A stretch of 64,000 bases of DNA, from contig OZ020490.1 of the NCBI GenBank assembly GCA_963971405.1, positions 18,191,464 to 18,255,463 on the forward strand, in the 5' to 3' direction. Position 1 is the stretch's first letter. Each line of letters begins with the position of its first letter. Origin of the DNA: Psococerastis gibbosa. Lineage: Eukaryota; Arthropoda; Insecta; Psocodea; Psocidae. Positions 12,195 to 23,309 of the stretch are shown piece after piece. Both the position numbers and the translations under genes were made by a program. Under the pieces are notes generated by a model. That model ran no database searches and was not told the origin of the DNA. It worked only from the letters and a program-made list of their open reading frames with translations.

Positions 12195-13035
12195 TTGCGT
12201 TATCCTATACGACTGCTTATAGTACCTGCATCATTTCCATCTTTTCTCTACAAGGGGTGTGCTTTCTGGTTTGTGAAACCACTGTGTTTCTGGTTCAACC
12301 TCTGTGTTATATCTTCCGTGTATCCCAATACGTGGAAAATCTCTCGTGTTTGCCCAATTTTTAGGAAAGGTGACAGGGGAAAGGGGGAAAATATCTAACT
12401 TCGATGCCTGTTCCAAATGCTTCGAAATTATTTTATAAGAAAGGTTAAGAGTGTACAGCCCGTAGGCTATTGTCAGCCCGAAATTTAATACTTTTTATTT
12501 TTTAATAAGTTAACTAAGCATGTTATTAAAGATTTGGCTCATCAAAGTTGTAGAAGACTACTTTATGCATTATATTATAAGATATTTTTAATTTTCGATA
12601 TTGTAGTTTTTTTTAGAAACATGCAAATGCAAAAAACTTTTCACGTATTATCGATTTTATAAAAAAAATACAATTTCGAAAACTAAAAATACCTTATTAT
12701 ATGATGCATGAAGTAGTCTTCTACAACTTTGATGGGACAAATCGTTAATAACATGCTTAGTTAATTAAATAAAAAACAAAAAGTATTAAATTTCGGGCTG
12801 CCACGTTCCTACGGGCTGTACACTCTTAATGGCTGCAGTAAAACGATCTATTACGGTTCAACAACACGGCTTCTTGAAAGGCCGTTCGTCTACCACTAAT
12901 CTCATGGAGTTTGTAAATTATGTCGGTGATGCCTTAACCAACAAAAAACAAGTAGATACTCTATATTTTGATGTTTTAAATCCGCCTTCGATCATGTGAA
13001 CCATGCTTTACTTATAATCAAACTCTATTGGTAAC
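12195..13035 (+). pseudogene. LINE reverse-transcriptase fragment split by a TTAA MITE
   Basis: Before the MITE, codons at about 12310-12444 read SVYPNTWKISRVCPIFRKGD and then a diverged segment. After it, from 12830, they read MAAVKRSITVQQHGFLKGRS, TTNLMEFVNYVGDAL and QVDTLYFD. These are RT blocks of jockey/CR1-type LINEs. A one-base shift near 12980 moves the AFDHVNHALL block into another frame. Stops and shifts show that it is dead. Confidence 0.8.
12449..12825. mobile_element. MITE TIR-2 (TTAA-flanked), intact copy
   Basis: A 377-bp foldback with long terminal inverted repeats, AGAGTGTACAGCCCGTAG at one end and CTACGGGCTGTACACTCT-like at the other. A second conserved block is AAAGTATTAAATTTCGGGCT. 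It is flanked by TTAA at 12445-12448 and 12826-12829. TTAA targets are known from piggyBac and Kolobok transposons. It has no coding capacity. Confidence 0.9.
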
Positions 13036-14638
13036 TTTGACATACCGCTCTGTCTGGTGTCAATTCTGAAATCCACCTGTTTTTCCAGGCATCCTCACCG
13101 GACATCAAACATACAAAGGCGCTTAAATGATCTGGCGCCCCTTCACTATAAAGATTTAATATTTTACTTTAATTTACTTCAGAAAGTGATGGAGGAAGTG
13201 ATGGTATCGGACAAAAGTGGTAGGACGTTGGGCAAACTGTTCTAGGCGGTCCCAGGGCAACCTCGTTGCCCAGTGCGCTCTCGATAGCAGTTTTGCACCC
13301 GTCTCTTGCCAATTGGAATTGGAAATGGCTGTATACCCTTAAGCCAATGACAAAAAAAAAAACTTCAGCAAGTTTTTTATTTCATGTAACAAATGTAAAC
13401 AATGCTATCGTGCAATTTTATGTAAATCATTAGCTTATGTCAAAACCAGCATAGCCCCTCCCCCCCCCCCATAAATATTATGCCCACAACTGTAAAACCG
13501 GCACTGAATGATCCACCTAATTAACTGAAATTTTTGACTCAGACGTAATTATTCAAAAAAATCCGCGCAGGCTGCCGCTAACGACTTTAAGCTAAAATGG
13601 GGACATTGTCTGGGGACACGTCGTAAATAAACAGTTACCTACCCTAATAATTACTCTTAAGGGGCAATGAATTTTAAGATATTCATGAAGAATTTTATAA
13701 AAGTAAGTTTTAACTGCGCACCTGGCCCCAAGGGGGAGGGCCACCCGCTTCTATGCTGTCGTTTATATTTTGTTTCTCAAAGTAATTTTCGTGAATCTGT
13801 TAGTGACATAGAAATCACAAAACACCTCGACAGACAAAAACACAATGTGGGCTTACATAATGTTCTATATAGAAGAGATGGGACATTCGCATCCCGCCAA
13901 AAAAAATATGTTTGAATTTCCCTACGAAATGAAATGAAAACGTCTTTATATTAGGCGAGCTTTAGCCCCGAAGAGCTACTCTACCAGCTAGCTACGCCTC
14001 CACCAGCCACTGTACAAACGTACTAAGTGGCCCCTGGATTATAGATTTTTGTCGCGCTGCAATGTCTCCTCTCTCCCTTTTAGGATCCTAGCTTTAGGTA
14101 TGAGGACTGATAGAGAGTCCATTTCTTTATAGATTTTCCATTTAATACTGTGGTCAGAAATATCACCAGCAGCCATATGTCCCCTACCGTTGAAGATAAG
14201 GTAACATAAGATAGCTAAGCGAAGGGAAAAATTGTGTCTAAAAATAAAATAGAAATGGAAATATTGTAAGGTACAATACTTTTGGAAATAAGTAAACATA
14301 ACGATTTTAAACTCACGCCTTTCAGATACAATTCATACCTTTTAAACAGATGAATTCATCGAATATGAAGTGTTAAGAAACATTTATCAACACCTCTCAA
14401 ACGCACTCCTCGCTTGTCAAAGACGGGCTTATTTCCAATATTGTATTTTACAAATGCTTCGCTGGAATTAACTTCTTTATAAAATTATATTTTTTAAATT
14501 TTTATTGGTGAAATAACGCTGTCGCTGTTAGATGACACGGCTGATAGAGAACTGATTGTACAATAATTACGTTGACTTTTTTTTCATTTCATTGTCAATT
14601 TAAACACTGAGCTAAATTGTCTTATTTTAATTGATTAA
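13036..14638. other. No gene seen
   Basis: Follows the dead LINE RT and may include further eroded LINE sequence (for example near 13057-13150). The 82-codon frame at 13667-13915 is unrecognised. Confidence 0.55.
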
Positions 14639-14698
14639 TTAAGAGTGTACAGCCCGTAGAAAATTGGTAATATTTAGTACTTTTTATTTTTTTATTAA

Positions 14699-15084
14699 AG
14701 CCTGAGTGTTCAAAATATTTTGTGAACAAGAAATTATCGTAATTTTTGGACGAAATTAATTAATTGTTCGTTCCACAGCCATAATGATGTAAAAGGGAAC
14801 AGATGAAAAAATCTTAAAAAATAGTAGTTTTCTGTGAAAGCTGTCCATTTCACCTACAGATTTACAACTGTTCTACAAAATGGGTTTAAGGCTCGTTGTC
14901 CCATTTTTCTAAGGTAATAATATTTCAGTTCAGAAAATATAAACTTCCTGCGATAACTTGTATTTTGTATAAGTTTTTTATCTGTTCACTTTGTTATCTT
15001 TGTATCTGTGGAACGAGCAATAGATTAGTTTCGTCATAAAATCAGCAAAATTTCTTGTTTACAAAGCATTTTGGACACTCAGCC
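14699..15084. mobile_element. MITE TIR-3 nested in the TIR-2 copy
   Basis: Inverted ends AAGCCTGAGTGTTCAAAA and TTTTGGACACTCAGCCT extend into ATTTTGTGAACAAGAAATT and its inverse. TTAA flanks it at 14695-14698 and 15085-15088. The outer element resumes directly afterwards (TTAACTACGCAAGTTATTAA). No frame of note inside. Confidence 0.85.
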
Positions 15085-15145
15085 TTAATTAACTACGCAA
15101 GTTATTAATGATTGAATTTGATTAATGATTAATTATTAATTATAT

Positions 15146-15315
15146 TATTAATGATAAATGATTAAGCCTTGTTTAGCAGCACTGTATGAGTCTTTTGTCC
15201 CAAATAAGCGCTAGCTTGGGGATGCGGGATGTTATTATTATGTATTGTATTTTTGTAATATATGCTCCTTGTCCAGGGAATACTGGACCAGGAAAAGAAA
15301 GAAAAGAAAGAAAGA
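15146..15315 (+). mobile_element. LINE/SINE 3' tail with (AAAG)n end
   Basis: AAATGATTAAGCCTTGTTTA, AGCAGCACTGTATGAG and CTCCTTGTCCAGGGAATACT, then GGAAAAGAAAGAAAAG. A second copy is at 30999-31150, with the same 5' breakpoint region and A/G-rich end. Only this non-coding 3' part is present. Confidence 0.65.
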
Positions 15316-15565
15316 TTAATTTGAAATAATTGTAGTTTTTTCATAAACACGATAATAATTAATACTCGGTAATTTATTAATTATTATCGTGTTTATGAAA
15401 AAGCTACAATTTAAAAAATTAAAAACACCTTATTATATGATGCATGAAATAGGTTTCTACAACTGAAATCAGTCAAATCTTTAATAACTTGCTTAATTAA
15501 TTAAATAAAAAATAAAAAGTACTACATTTCGGGCTGCCAATTTTCTACGGGCTGTACACTCTTAA

Positions 15566-16326
15566 TAAAGTTCGTTAAAAACTGCTTAATTCACCAACTG
15601 CTACTGTTAAGCCGTTTTCAAGCAATTTTATAGCCATCATTATAAAATTAATTCATGTTCAAACTATTTAATCATTTCCCCCCCCCCCCCCAACTATGCC
15701 ACTACATAGGAGTGCAGGGTAAATAGGAAAATTTTAGAGAGGCAGCTCGGCAACTATAAATTTAACGGCGTAATAAACAATCCTCTTAAAAAACTAATTA
15801 CCGTCATCCCCCTCTTATCTATAAACCTGTCATCATATAATTCTGCAACTCCCAATATAAATTGCATATAGGATTTGCTTCGACAAAATGGTCAGCGAGA
15901 GTGATTCGTATCCTAAGTTGAATGGGTGTCTGCTGTTAATTTAAGCCAGCTAAGGGAACATTAAAAGTGAAAGTAGTGATGGGGTTTGTTATTATAAGAA
16001 AATGGCCCCTCGAATTTTCTCAGTGTAAGGGTAGCTTTCAAACTTGGCTGGGAGTGTAATAATGCAGGCTAGATTTATAAGGTCATTATCGGTGATTCAC
16101 GGCTTAGGCCAGGTTTATTTAGAAATAAATTCGCTTTTGATTTTAGTAGAATGAATTGACTTTGCAAGGGAGGGCAGTGAAAGGAACGAGGGGGGGGGGG
16201 GAGGGGGGTTAGTTTACGCTCCTTTGATAACCCCTTGGCTTCCTCATCTATTGACCTACCTTAATGCATTCCCCTTAATTAGTTATAATGAGAGTTGCCA
16301 TTTTGAATTTCGATTTGCGGGGAAAT
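15566..16326. other. No gene seen
   Basis: C-run at 15679-15691 and a G-rich run at 16190-16208; no supported feature otherwise. Confidence 0.6.
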
Positions 16327-16545
16327 GCGACGTAAATGAGTAAGTTAACTCCGACTTTCACCCGAAAGGTTGTTGGTTCGAGTCCCACACTTGTTCATGT
16401 TCCATTTTCTGCCCATGCTTCAGAGGGCATGCAAATCAAACGGTCCCGGGCTTTCCTAGTTGAGTGTAGATTTTATAGCCCTAACTCCGCTAAATTGACC
16501 TAGTAATATAACAAAAAGTCTATATTTATTTATTTAAGTAAGTAA
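16327..16545 (+). mobile_element. SINE-A copy with eroded 5' end
   Basis: The GACTTTCACCCGAAAGG segment and B box at about 16350-16390 and the body through AGTCTATATTTATTTATT match the family. The first part of the head is diverged (ACGTAAATGAGTAAG). Confidence 0.75.
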
Positions 16546-16720
16546 GCAAACATGTATTGAAACATTATAGTTATTTATTCAAAATAATTGTACGGGCACC
16601 CAAGGTAGACCCATTACAATTTTCCCTGCCCTGAACTAAAATAAAAAATTAAAAAAAAATGAAGCTACCACTTTTAAACTAAACTGGCTGATAGACGCCA
16701 GAACGACGAAATAAGAACAG

Positions 16721-17079
16721 AATGAGGTTAATTTGTGACGTCATTTTGTAGATGGCAGCACCAGTTGCTAAGATATCAAAGCGTTGATTTTTCCATAAGC
16801 CTCAATACTATTTTAAAATTATTTTATTTATGTATTATTTTAAAGTGATATTTTTCTATAAATCATGGAGAATATATATATATATATATATATATATTAA
16901 ATTATATGCAGCGAAATAAGGTCCAGGCATAGTAAGAATATTATTAAAAATATTAAAAGAATTAATTAGATGCTAAGAGGTTACCTTTCACATGCAAACG
17001 GCGGCCATTTTGAATAAAAAGGATATCGGTTAGTCGTCAGCGAACCTAGTGACCAAAACTGTCCCTACAGAACCTCATT
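16721..17079. mobile_element. MITE TIR-4, copy 1
   Basis: Ends AATGAGGTT and AACCTCATT. It shares about 350 bp with 18262-18607, including ATGGCAGCACCAGTTGC, GCAAACGGCGGCCATTTTG and CCAAAACTGTCCCTACAG. A (TA)n run at 16871-16898 is expanded relative to copy 2. Confidence 0.75.
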
Positions 17080-17737
17080 GAAGGCAACTAGCATAGTCGA
17101 TATCGCATTTGTAATTGTTTAGGTCATGCTTTCGCATGTTTCATTGCAAAGTCCTTAATAAAATAACTTCTTATACTTACGATGGTAGCCTACAGTCCAA
17201 ATCCAGTCTGAAGTCTTTAAGGTAAGAAAACTAACAAAGCTGCCGTCGTTAGTGACAGAAATACAAAGAAAGAAGGAAGGCAAAAGCCAACGTAGCCTTT
17301 GATTCAGATGTGGATGATATACCGTCAACCCTTCAAAAATGTTTCGAAAAATTCAATCTTTATTTGAAGAATAGAGACGAAGAATCATTACAGTGAGGGG
17401 GGTCCTCTGAATATTGAAAAGAAAATAAATAAAAGAAGCGATTATTCTTTAAAGTGGAGCGAACCCCGTCGCGAGACGACTATTGATGACAACGTTGAAA
17501 ACAGTCATGTGCAAAATCCCCCTTACAATATAATAACTTAGAAACGTTCGAGTTGGCGGCTTTCTTTTTTCTTAAATTTTAAGAGGGGGGATTTCAAAAA
17601 CCGAACTTCTTTATGACGGATCCGATCCTACAACACGTGCATATGTCTTGGGTAGGCTACCTTCGAACTACTGCAACTAGAAAATTTTCACTTAGCCCAC
17701 TTTATCGCCCTTTAAGTCACCGTTACAAATCTTTTAA

Positions 17738-18115
17738 GTGCCCATTCCACCGACCGGCTAGGGCTATTTACAAAAACAGTGACGTGGTAGCAGACATTCA
17801 AGACTTAGGCGGGGTTTCCACCGACCTCGCATTGCAGAATTGACGGAAATGTTTATCTTCCTCTATGCCATAGTTAAAATTGATCAATGATCATACAGTT
17901 AAATCACAAACAAACAAACCAAAATTAAAAAATGCCGTCATGGGATATGTACAAACATTTTAATTGATTTCTATAAAAAGAAAAATTCTAATTTCCGTCA
18001 ATGTCATTTGCATTCAGCAATGCGAGGTCGATGGAAACGCACCTAAGTCTTGAATGTCTGCTACCACGTCACCGTTTTTGTAAATAGCCCTAGCCGGTCG
18101 GTGGAAAAGGGCGCC
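17738..18115. mobile_element. MITE TIR-5, copy 1
   Basis: Long inverted ends: CCACCGACCGGCTAGGGCTA, GTGACGTGGTAGCAGACATT and TTTCCACCGACCTCGCATTG on the left are matched by their inverses on the right up to GGGCGCC at 18115. The centre has TTGATCAATGATCATAC. It lies between the two TIR-4 copies. Confidence 0.85.
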
Positions 18116-18261
18116 TTAGCACTTCAGGGAGCCTACCCATCAGCAGTCTAAACGACATGTAACTAGCGCTCTGATTGGCTAATAATGACGCACAATTGAT
18201 ACACTGGTACACACTTGTATTACCCTTAGACCTAGCTATCCTGAGTGAATTATTATTGTAC

Positions 18262-18607
18262 AATGGGGTTCATTTGTGACGTCATTTTGTAGATGGCAGC
18301 ACCAGTTGCAATGATATCAAAGCGTTGATTTTTCCATAAGCCTCAATACTATTTTAAAATGATTTTAAATTACGTATTATTTTAAAGTGATATTTTTCTA
18401 TAAATCATGGAGAATACGTATATATTAAATTATATGCAGCGAAATAAGGTCCAGGCATAGTAAAAATATTATAAAAAATTTTAAAAGATTTAATTAGTTG
18501 CCAAGAGCTTAGTTTTCACATGCAAACGGCGGCCATTTTGAATAATATGGATATCGGTTTGTCGTCAGCGAACCTAGTGACCAAAACTGTCCCTACAGAA
18601 CCTCATT
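18262..18607. mobile_element. MITE TIR-4, copy 2
   Basis: Direct-orientation copy of 16721-17079, about 1.5 kb downstream. Ends AATGGGGTT and AACCTCATT. The (TA)n tract of copy 1 is only a short TACGTATATATTA here. Confidence 0.75.
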
Positions 18608-18708
18608 GAGGACGATTGTCAGCACAACAAATTTATTTTTTAATATAAATTTCTAAATTAATAATATTTATTTTCGGGGAAGGGGGAGTCACCGCACCAC
18701 ATACACCT

Positions 18709-18871
18709 TTTTCGGGGGGGGGGGGGTTCATAAATGTCATTGGATATTACATAGTGGTTTTTATTTTTCCACCCAAAATCCGATTCTATCTAGCAGCAAG
18801 CCATTTCATTTCGGGGGGGGGGGGGGTTGAACCCCCATGATCCCCCATGAACCCTCCCTTGGCTACGGCCT
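18709..18871. mobile_element. hAT-like poly-G MITE, partial
   Basis: CCCTTGGCTACGGCC at the right end, with TCATTGGATATTACATAGTG and ATCCGATTCTATCTAG inside, in reverse orientation to 27855-28036. The left end is unclear. Confidence 0.65.
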
Positions 18872-19114
18872 GCATCATACTACTTCTGCATTAATTGTTA
18901 TCCAAATCGCCACTGGCGACTTGAACTAATAGGCAAGTCAGTTGCATTTGCAGGCCATTTCACTGGCAGATCTGACTAACAGACATTGATGAGCTGGGGA
19001 AGGAGGGCTGGTAGCAGTAAGGTGGAGGAGAAGAAAGGGGGAAGGATATGAGGGGGAGGGAGGTAATTCGAGGATTAATCAGATGCAGAGGCTTAGGGGT
19101 TGAAAGGCAACGCG

Positions 19115-19395
19115 TCACCTCACGTCAGCCTCAAAGGAGCCTTGCTTGATTGATTGATAGCGCCACTGGCACCTGTGATTGAGCTACAAGAGATAACCAC
19201 ATGTTTAAGATGTTCCGGCTAGTAGAGGTAAGGGCTGGGAATGCGGACGTTGTAGGTTCGATTCACGACAAATATTAACTTTTCTCAGTAGATTCTTTGT
19301 GGCTATACACGTGATAGTTCATGTTTGCTCAGCCCCAAGGGAGCCTCGCTTCTTTATTGATAGCGCCACTACTGCCTATGATTGAGCTTCAAGCT
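19115..19395 (+). mobile_element. SINE-C: tRNA-like head plus shared tail, partial tandem
   Basis: Positions about 19210-19320 carry a B box (GGTTCGATTCA) followed by CACGACAAATA. The tail around 19330-19395 (GGGAGCCTCGCTT, ATAGCGCCACTACTGCC) is repeated at about 19126-19190 without a head. A second head copy is at 19860-19970. The family is unnamed here. It is called a SINE because of the Pol III box and repeated tail. Confidence 0.5.
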
Positions 19396-19410
19396 ACTAT
19401 ACCTATAAAC

Positions 19411-19802
19411 ACATTATATTGCAGTGTTATATGGAGTATATAACACTGACTTTAAGTTAACTTTGGTTGAAGAGGTAACCTTCACGTTATAACCAAAATT
19501 AGAGGATATAGAAAAACTGGGCTTGGCGGGATTCAAACCCACGATCTACGCCTGACCGGGGCGTCGCCTAAACCGCTCGACCACAAGCCCGCACAATAAG
19601 AGTTGACGTATATCCTCTACTTATATGCTCGTATATTGACATAATTCGTAATGTTAAACAGGTTAGCACAGTTACACAGCTATCTAACCGAACAAGTGTG
19701 CGTGAGCTTACTTAATGCCATAAAGGTAATGCTTTACACATTATTATTGCAGAATTATATGGAGTATACCGTATAACACTGACATTAAATTAACTTTGGT
19801 TG
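19411..19802. repeat. Direct repeat pair flanking the tRNA-like sequence
   Basis: About 60 bp at 19411-19465 recur at 19743-19802. They share GTTATATGGAGTAT-like and TTAACTTTGGTTGAA segments, with some indels. The pair frames the tRNA-like block, so the whole interval may be one compound repeat or two solo copies of a short element. Confidence 0.5.
19521..19593 (-). tRNA. tRNA-like sequence, uncertain isotype (tRNA gene or SINE head)
   Basis: On the minus strand the acceptor GGGCTTG pairs perfectly with CAAGCCC. The A box TGGTCGAGCGG and B box GGTTTGAATCC are good, and a TTTTT follows within two bases. The anticodon arm is weak: the only reasonable hairpin has loop CCGGTCA, with C instead of U at position 33, and its stem competes with the D stem. 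It sits between short inverted repeats (AGGATATA and TATATCCT) and between two larger direct repeats at 19411-19465 and 19743-19802. It is more likely a tRNA-derived repeat or tRNA pseudogene than a working tRNA. Confidence 0.45.
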
Positions 19803-19859
19803 AACGCCTATTGTTTTCATTATTATGAATTAATACAGATATATTCTATTCTATTCTAT

Positions 19860-19970
19860 GGTGTTGCTGGAGAGATATGGGCTGTGAACATGGAGGTTGC
19901 AGGTTCGACTCACGACAAATACAACTTTTCCTGGTTGATTCTTTGTGACCATACACGTGACAGATGAGAT
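19860..19970 (+). mobile_element. SINE-C fragment (second head copy)
   Basis: The stretch contains GGTTCGACTCACGACAAATA and CCATACACGTGACAG, aligning with 19220-19320. It is truncated after the head and lacks the tail seen in the first copy. Confidence 0.5.
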
Positions 19971-20230
19971 ATTTAATATGGCCCTGCTGGTTGGGATATG
20001 GGCTAGTACGTTTCCAAGCACGCTCTGCATACCCTCCAAAATTGTTTTTCGCATAGCCTACTACGACGCAGTAAAGGAATCCCATTTGGCAGGGGCTGTT
20101 GCCCCCTCATACCACACACAGTAAACCATAATTTACAGCGCTGCCGAAGCATTAATTGCATCATCGAGATGCATGCAACGAAATTTCGCATTAAAGGTGC
20201 ATTATTGCTTGCACTAATGCAGTTATGCAC

Positions 20231-20847
20231 TGAAATATGAAGTGTCCTTAATATTGGGAGGGTGGGCAGTGAAGGGTTGCTAAATCAGGTTACCAAATGC
20301 ATCCTGCTGCATTTTAACCCTCCCCATGCACAAATTGCATTTCATCCCTTACTCCCTCACAACCCTTACGACTCCCTGCCCCGTTCTACTACACTACAAA
20401 AGGGTGCAACGTTCGCTTTGCTTATTTCAGTGTGTATATGGCCTACTGCGCTCTCGTAGCTATTCTCTATTCAATAATTTTTCGCGTTACTAAGCATATT
20501 TATTGTTTACTACCCCTTTGTGAAAGGGTTCGCTGAACCCTGCAGATGCAACAGACTTTTTCCCGCCGAAAATAGATTTGATGAACATTATCAAGCGTAA
20601 ACATTTACCCTCTTATGATAATTGACAGTTATGATAAAATCGTATTTTGTACAATACTGTTCTTTATATGAAATATTGCATCATTTCATACATCAGTTTC
20701 ATAGATCCGTCTGTCTGTCCTCTTGGACATTCTTCCAAGAAAGCCAGTGGTAGCTTACAGTATACAAACCTACTGAGGGCCTGCTATGCCGTTTAATATT
20801 ATCTTAACCTGGGATTAAAAATGCAAGCAAAATAATTCCCAGATCGC
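20231..20847. other. No gene seen
   Basis: The 65-codon frame at 20262-20459 has no recognisable domain. A small GTCTGTCTGTCC motif at about 20708 may be a trace of the CTTTCC repeat. Confidence 0.55.
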
Positions 20848-20980
20848 CCCCGGGGAAGACCAAATTTGACACTCCCCAGAAAAATTGAACACGACCTGAG
20901 GAATCTCCAAATAAACGGGGAAGATGCTCTCAACAGAGTCGTCTAGAAACACCGCTGACATATAGCTGACACTTGAGGAC
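20848..20980 (+). pseudogene. LINE ORF2 C-terminal fragment
   Basis: From 20854 the frame reads GRPNLTLPRKIEHDLRNLQI, NGEDALNRVV, a stop and KHR...HIADT. This corresponds to the GRPKLTW...DLK...DALDRxxWRxxIHxADP end of animal LINE polyproteins. Two stops make it dead. Confidence 0.6.
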
Positions 20981-23309
20981 AAAGGCGACGTAAAAGTAAA
21001 GTAAGTCAAATTGGTACCTTACCTTCAAAGGTAGTACCATTTGACTCTGAATTTTGGCCTTCCATAAGAACCACAGCTGCGTTTGTAACATATTGATGTT
21101 CCAACCCTTCCGTCCTGATCTCATGTTGTATAAATCTTTCACTTAACCATTTGAGAAGTTTCTGACAAAAGCTTGATACCCAGTGAAAGGGGGATGATTA
21201 GTAATCACTTAAAGGAAACCGCAAAACTTGGCTCTGCAACCTCCCTTTATCGTATGGGGTACATAGGATCCCCATTAGTAAGCCAGATGTCTCCAAAAAC
21301 ACCCCTCCCCCTCAGTTGCACCACAAGGCTTGAAATATCGCATCATTATAGCCATCGGACCATGTTCCACCAAACTGGTGGGGGGGGGGACTTATGAATG
21401 GACAACCATCACCCCTGAAGCGCCCCCTCCCCGCGTTAGGGGACATTTTAACAGTTAATGAGAACACCTCATTTATTTGGCGGATAGGGGATGTTTTGCT
21501 CTAATCATTTGTGTAAATTTAAAATTCTGTAATAACTACATGTAATAAGCAATATGTTGCCGATTTATAGAGTTGCTGTTTACCCTGAAATGTGGTCATT
21601 GGTTTTGTAATTTTGTATTATGAAATTGAGATGTGATGACACAGGGTTTCGTTTTAATAAAGAGAAACTGCGCTTTGGTACTGCTTTCAACGTAATGTAC
21701 ATACCCATGTCTACCTACCCTTTGTTTTATCGGAACCAGCCCTTTCCATTTTGGAAATGTGGATATCCAGATGAATGCTGCGCATATCTTGGAGACATCG
21801 TGTCCCTAATGCCGACGCAAACAGTATCAGCCACTGAGTGTGTCAATCCGAATGAGTTCCAAAACTGGTGAATTGGTGTCAGTCATGGTCACATACTAGG
21901 TATATTAATATATCAAAACTAAGATGAACATTTCTTTTATACTTTTACTTTTACCCTACGATCGATTTTCCGGCATATCCGCGTTGATGCCCTTTTTAGA
22001 TCTGATACAGAATACAGAAGCTTTGTATCTTTGTATACAACATTCGAACAAAACAGCCCTAAGTGTTTTCATTATATCTGCATAGGGAAAATGGATTGGG
22101 AGTAATAATAAGGCAACATAGGGTGGTGCAAGTGATATTTTTTTTACAGTACCAAAACAGTCAAAGTCAATTCTTTTCTCAATTTGTATGGACTATAATA
22201 TGGCACTACGTTACGATATTGCAATGTTGCCAGTCAGCTTAATTAATATTACAAGCGATAATTAAAACGCAATGAAAAGGAAACTGTTATTCTGTTACAT
22301 AGAAAATATATTTTGCATGATTTGTAATTTTTAGGGGTTTTCAAAAACATGTCACTTGGCTAGTCCAAAAAGCGGGGCATTTGGCATTTGACTTTTACCA
22401 GTTGTACCCTACTCTGATCAAAAGCAAAGAGTAAACCTATTTTATTTCGGAGGCAGTCATTCCCCCTGATTCTTAATTTCTCCGGTTCATGCTACATGTC
22501 CAAGTCCATGTTAGCTAAATTAAATCCTCGAAAAGCAATCTCTCATTCATTGCCGAAACAAAAGCCAGGACAAAGACAACATCAAACCAACTCTGAGCTA
22601 AAAGGATGCCGGCACCAAAATTAAAACCAAAGAGGTGCATGCATGGTTCATTAAAAAAAAAATAATAATAACCCCGGGAGAGTCGAAATGAAGGAGCGTC
22701 TAGTTCTTAGAACTTCTCATACGTTGCTGTGGTTTATGACCCATGTTAAACCCATGGGTCCTCATTTAAAAATTTTATGGCCTCCATCCCAAGAAATATT
22801 GCGTAGTTATGCACACCCGAATTTTTAGGGCCACTCTTGACACCTATGCTCAAAGTACCGTAACGGGGACAAGCGAATGCCTTGTCAAAAGCGACGGGAA
22901 TTAACCATTAAGCTTCATCTTTTTTTGCAGCTGCACAATGGTTATGCGGGCCTGGCCTATTTTAGGGTTCTGCAGTAAGACTCCAGTGGACAATAGGCTA
23001 TAACAACTTTGTTTTTATGTAAATTTTTTATTGCTTACTTACTTAGCGTGTCCACGTCACGCTAACTTGAAGTCCTGTCCAATAGGAATCTAAACGGCTT
23101 TGTTGTTCGCTTCTAATAGGTCAGCAGCTGCGTATATATATATCCAGAGTAGACAGAAGGAGTTATCTTTGTTTTTCGGCCTTGTTTAACTTTTACAATA
23201 GCTACGAGTGAAACGAGGAAACTATTATTGATATCTGAATGGAAAGCGCATATAACTTCATCAAGGATGGGGAATAGGCCTATATAGATAATAAATAAAT
23301 ATAGACTTT
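20981..23309. other. No gene seen
   Basis: The 83-codon frame at 21620-21871 is the least repeat-like frame here, but no family is recognised and no splice structure is evident. The rest is AT-rich with stops. Confidence 0.5.

Larger units (their letters stand above)
14643..15561. mobile_element. MITE TIR-2 copy enlarged by nested insertions
   Basis: The same termini (AGAGTGTACAGCCCGTAG and its inverse) are flanked by TTAA at 14639-14642 and 15562-15565. The interior holds a second TTAA element (14699-15084) and a LINE 3' tail (about 15146-15315). The native centre is a strong hairpin at 15340-15403, where CATAAACACGATAATAATTA pairs with its inverse across a short loop. Confidence 0.85.
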
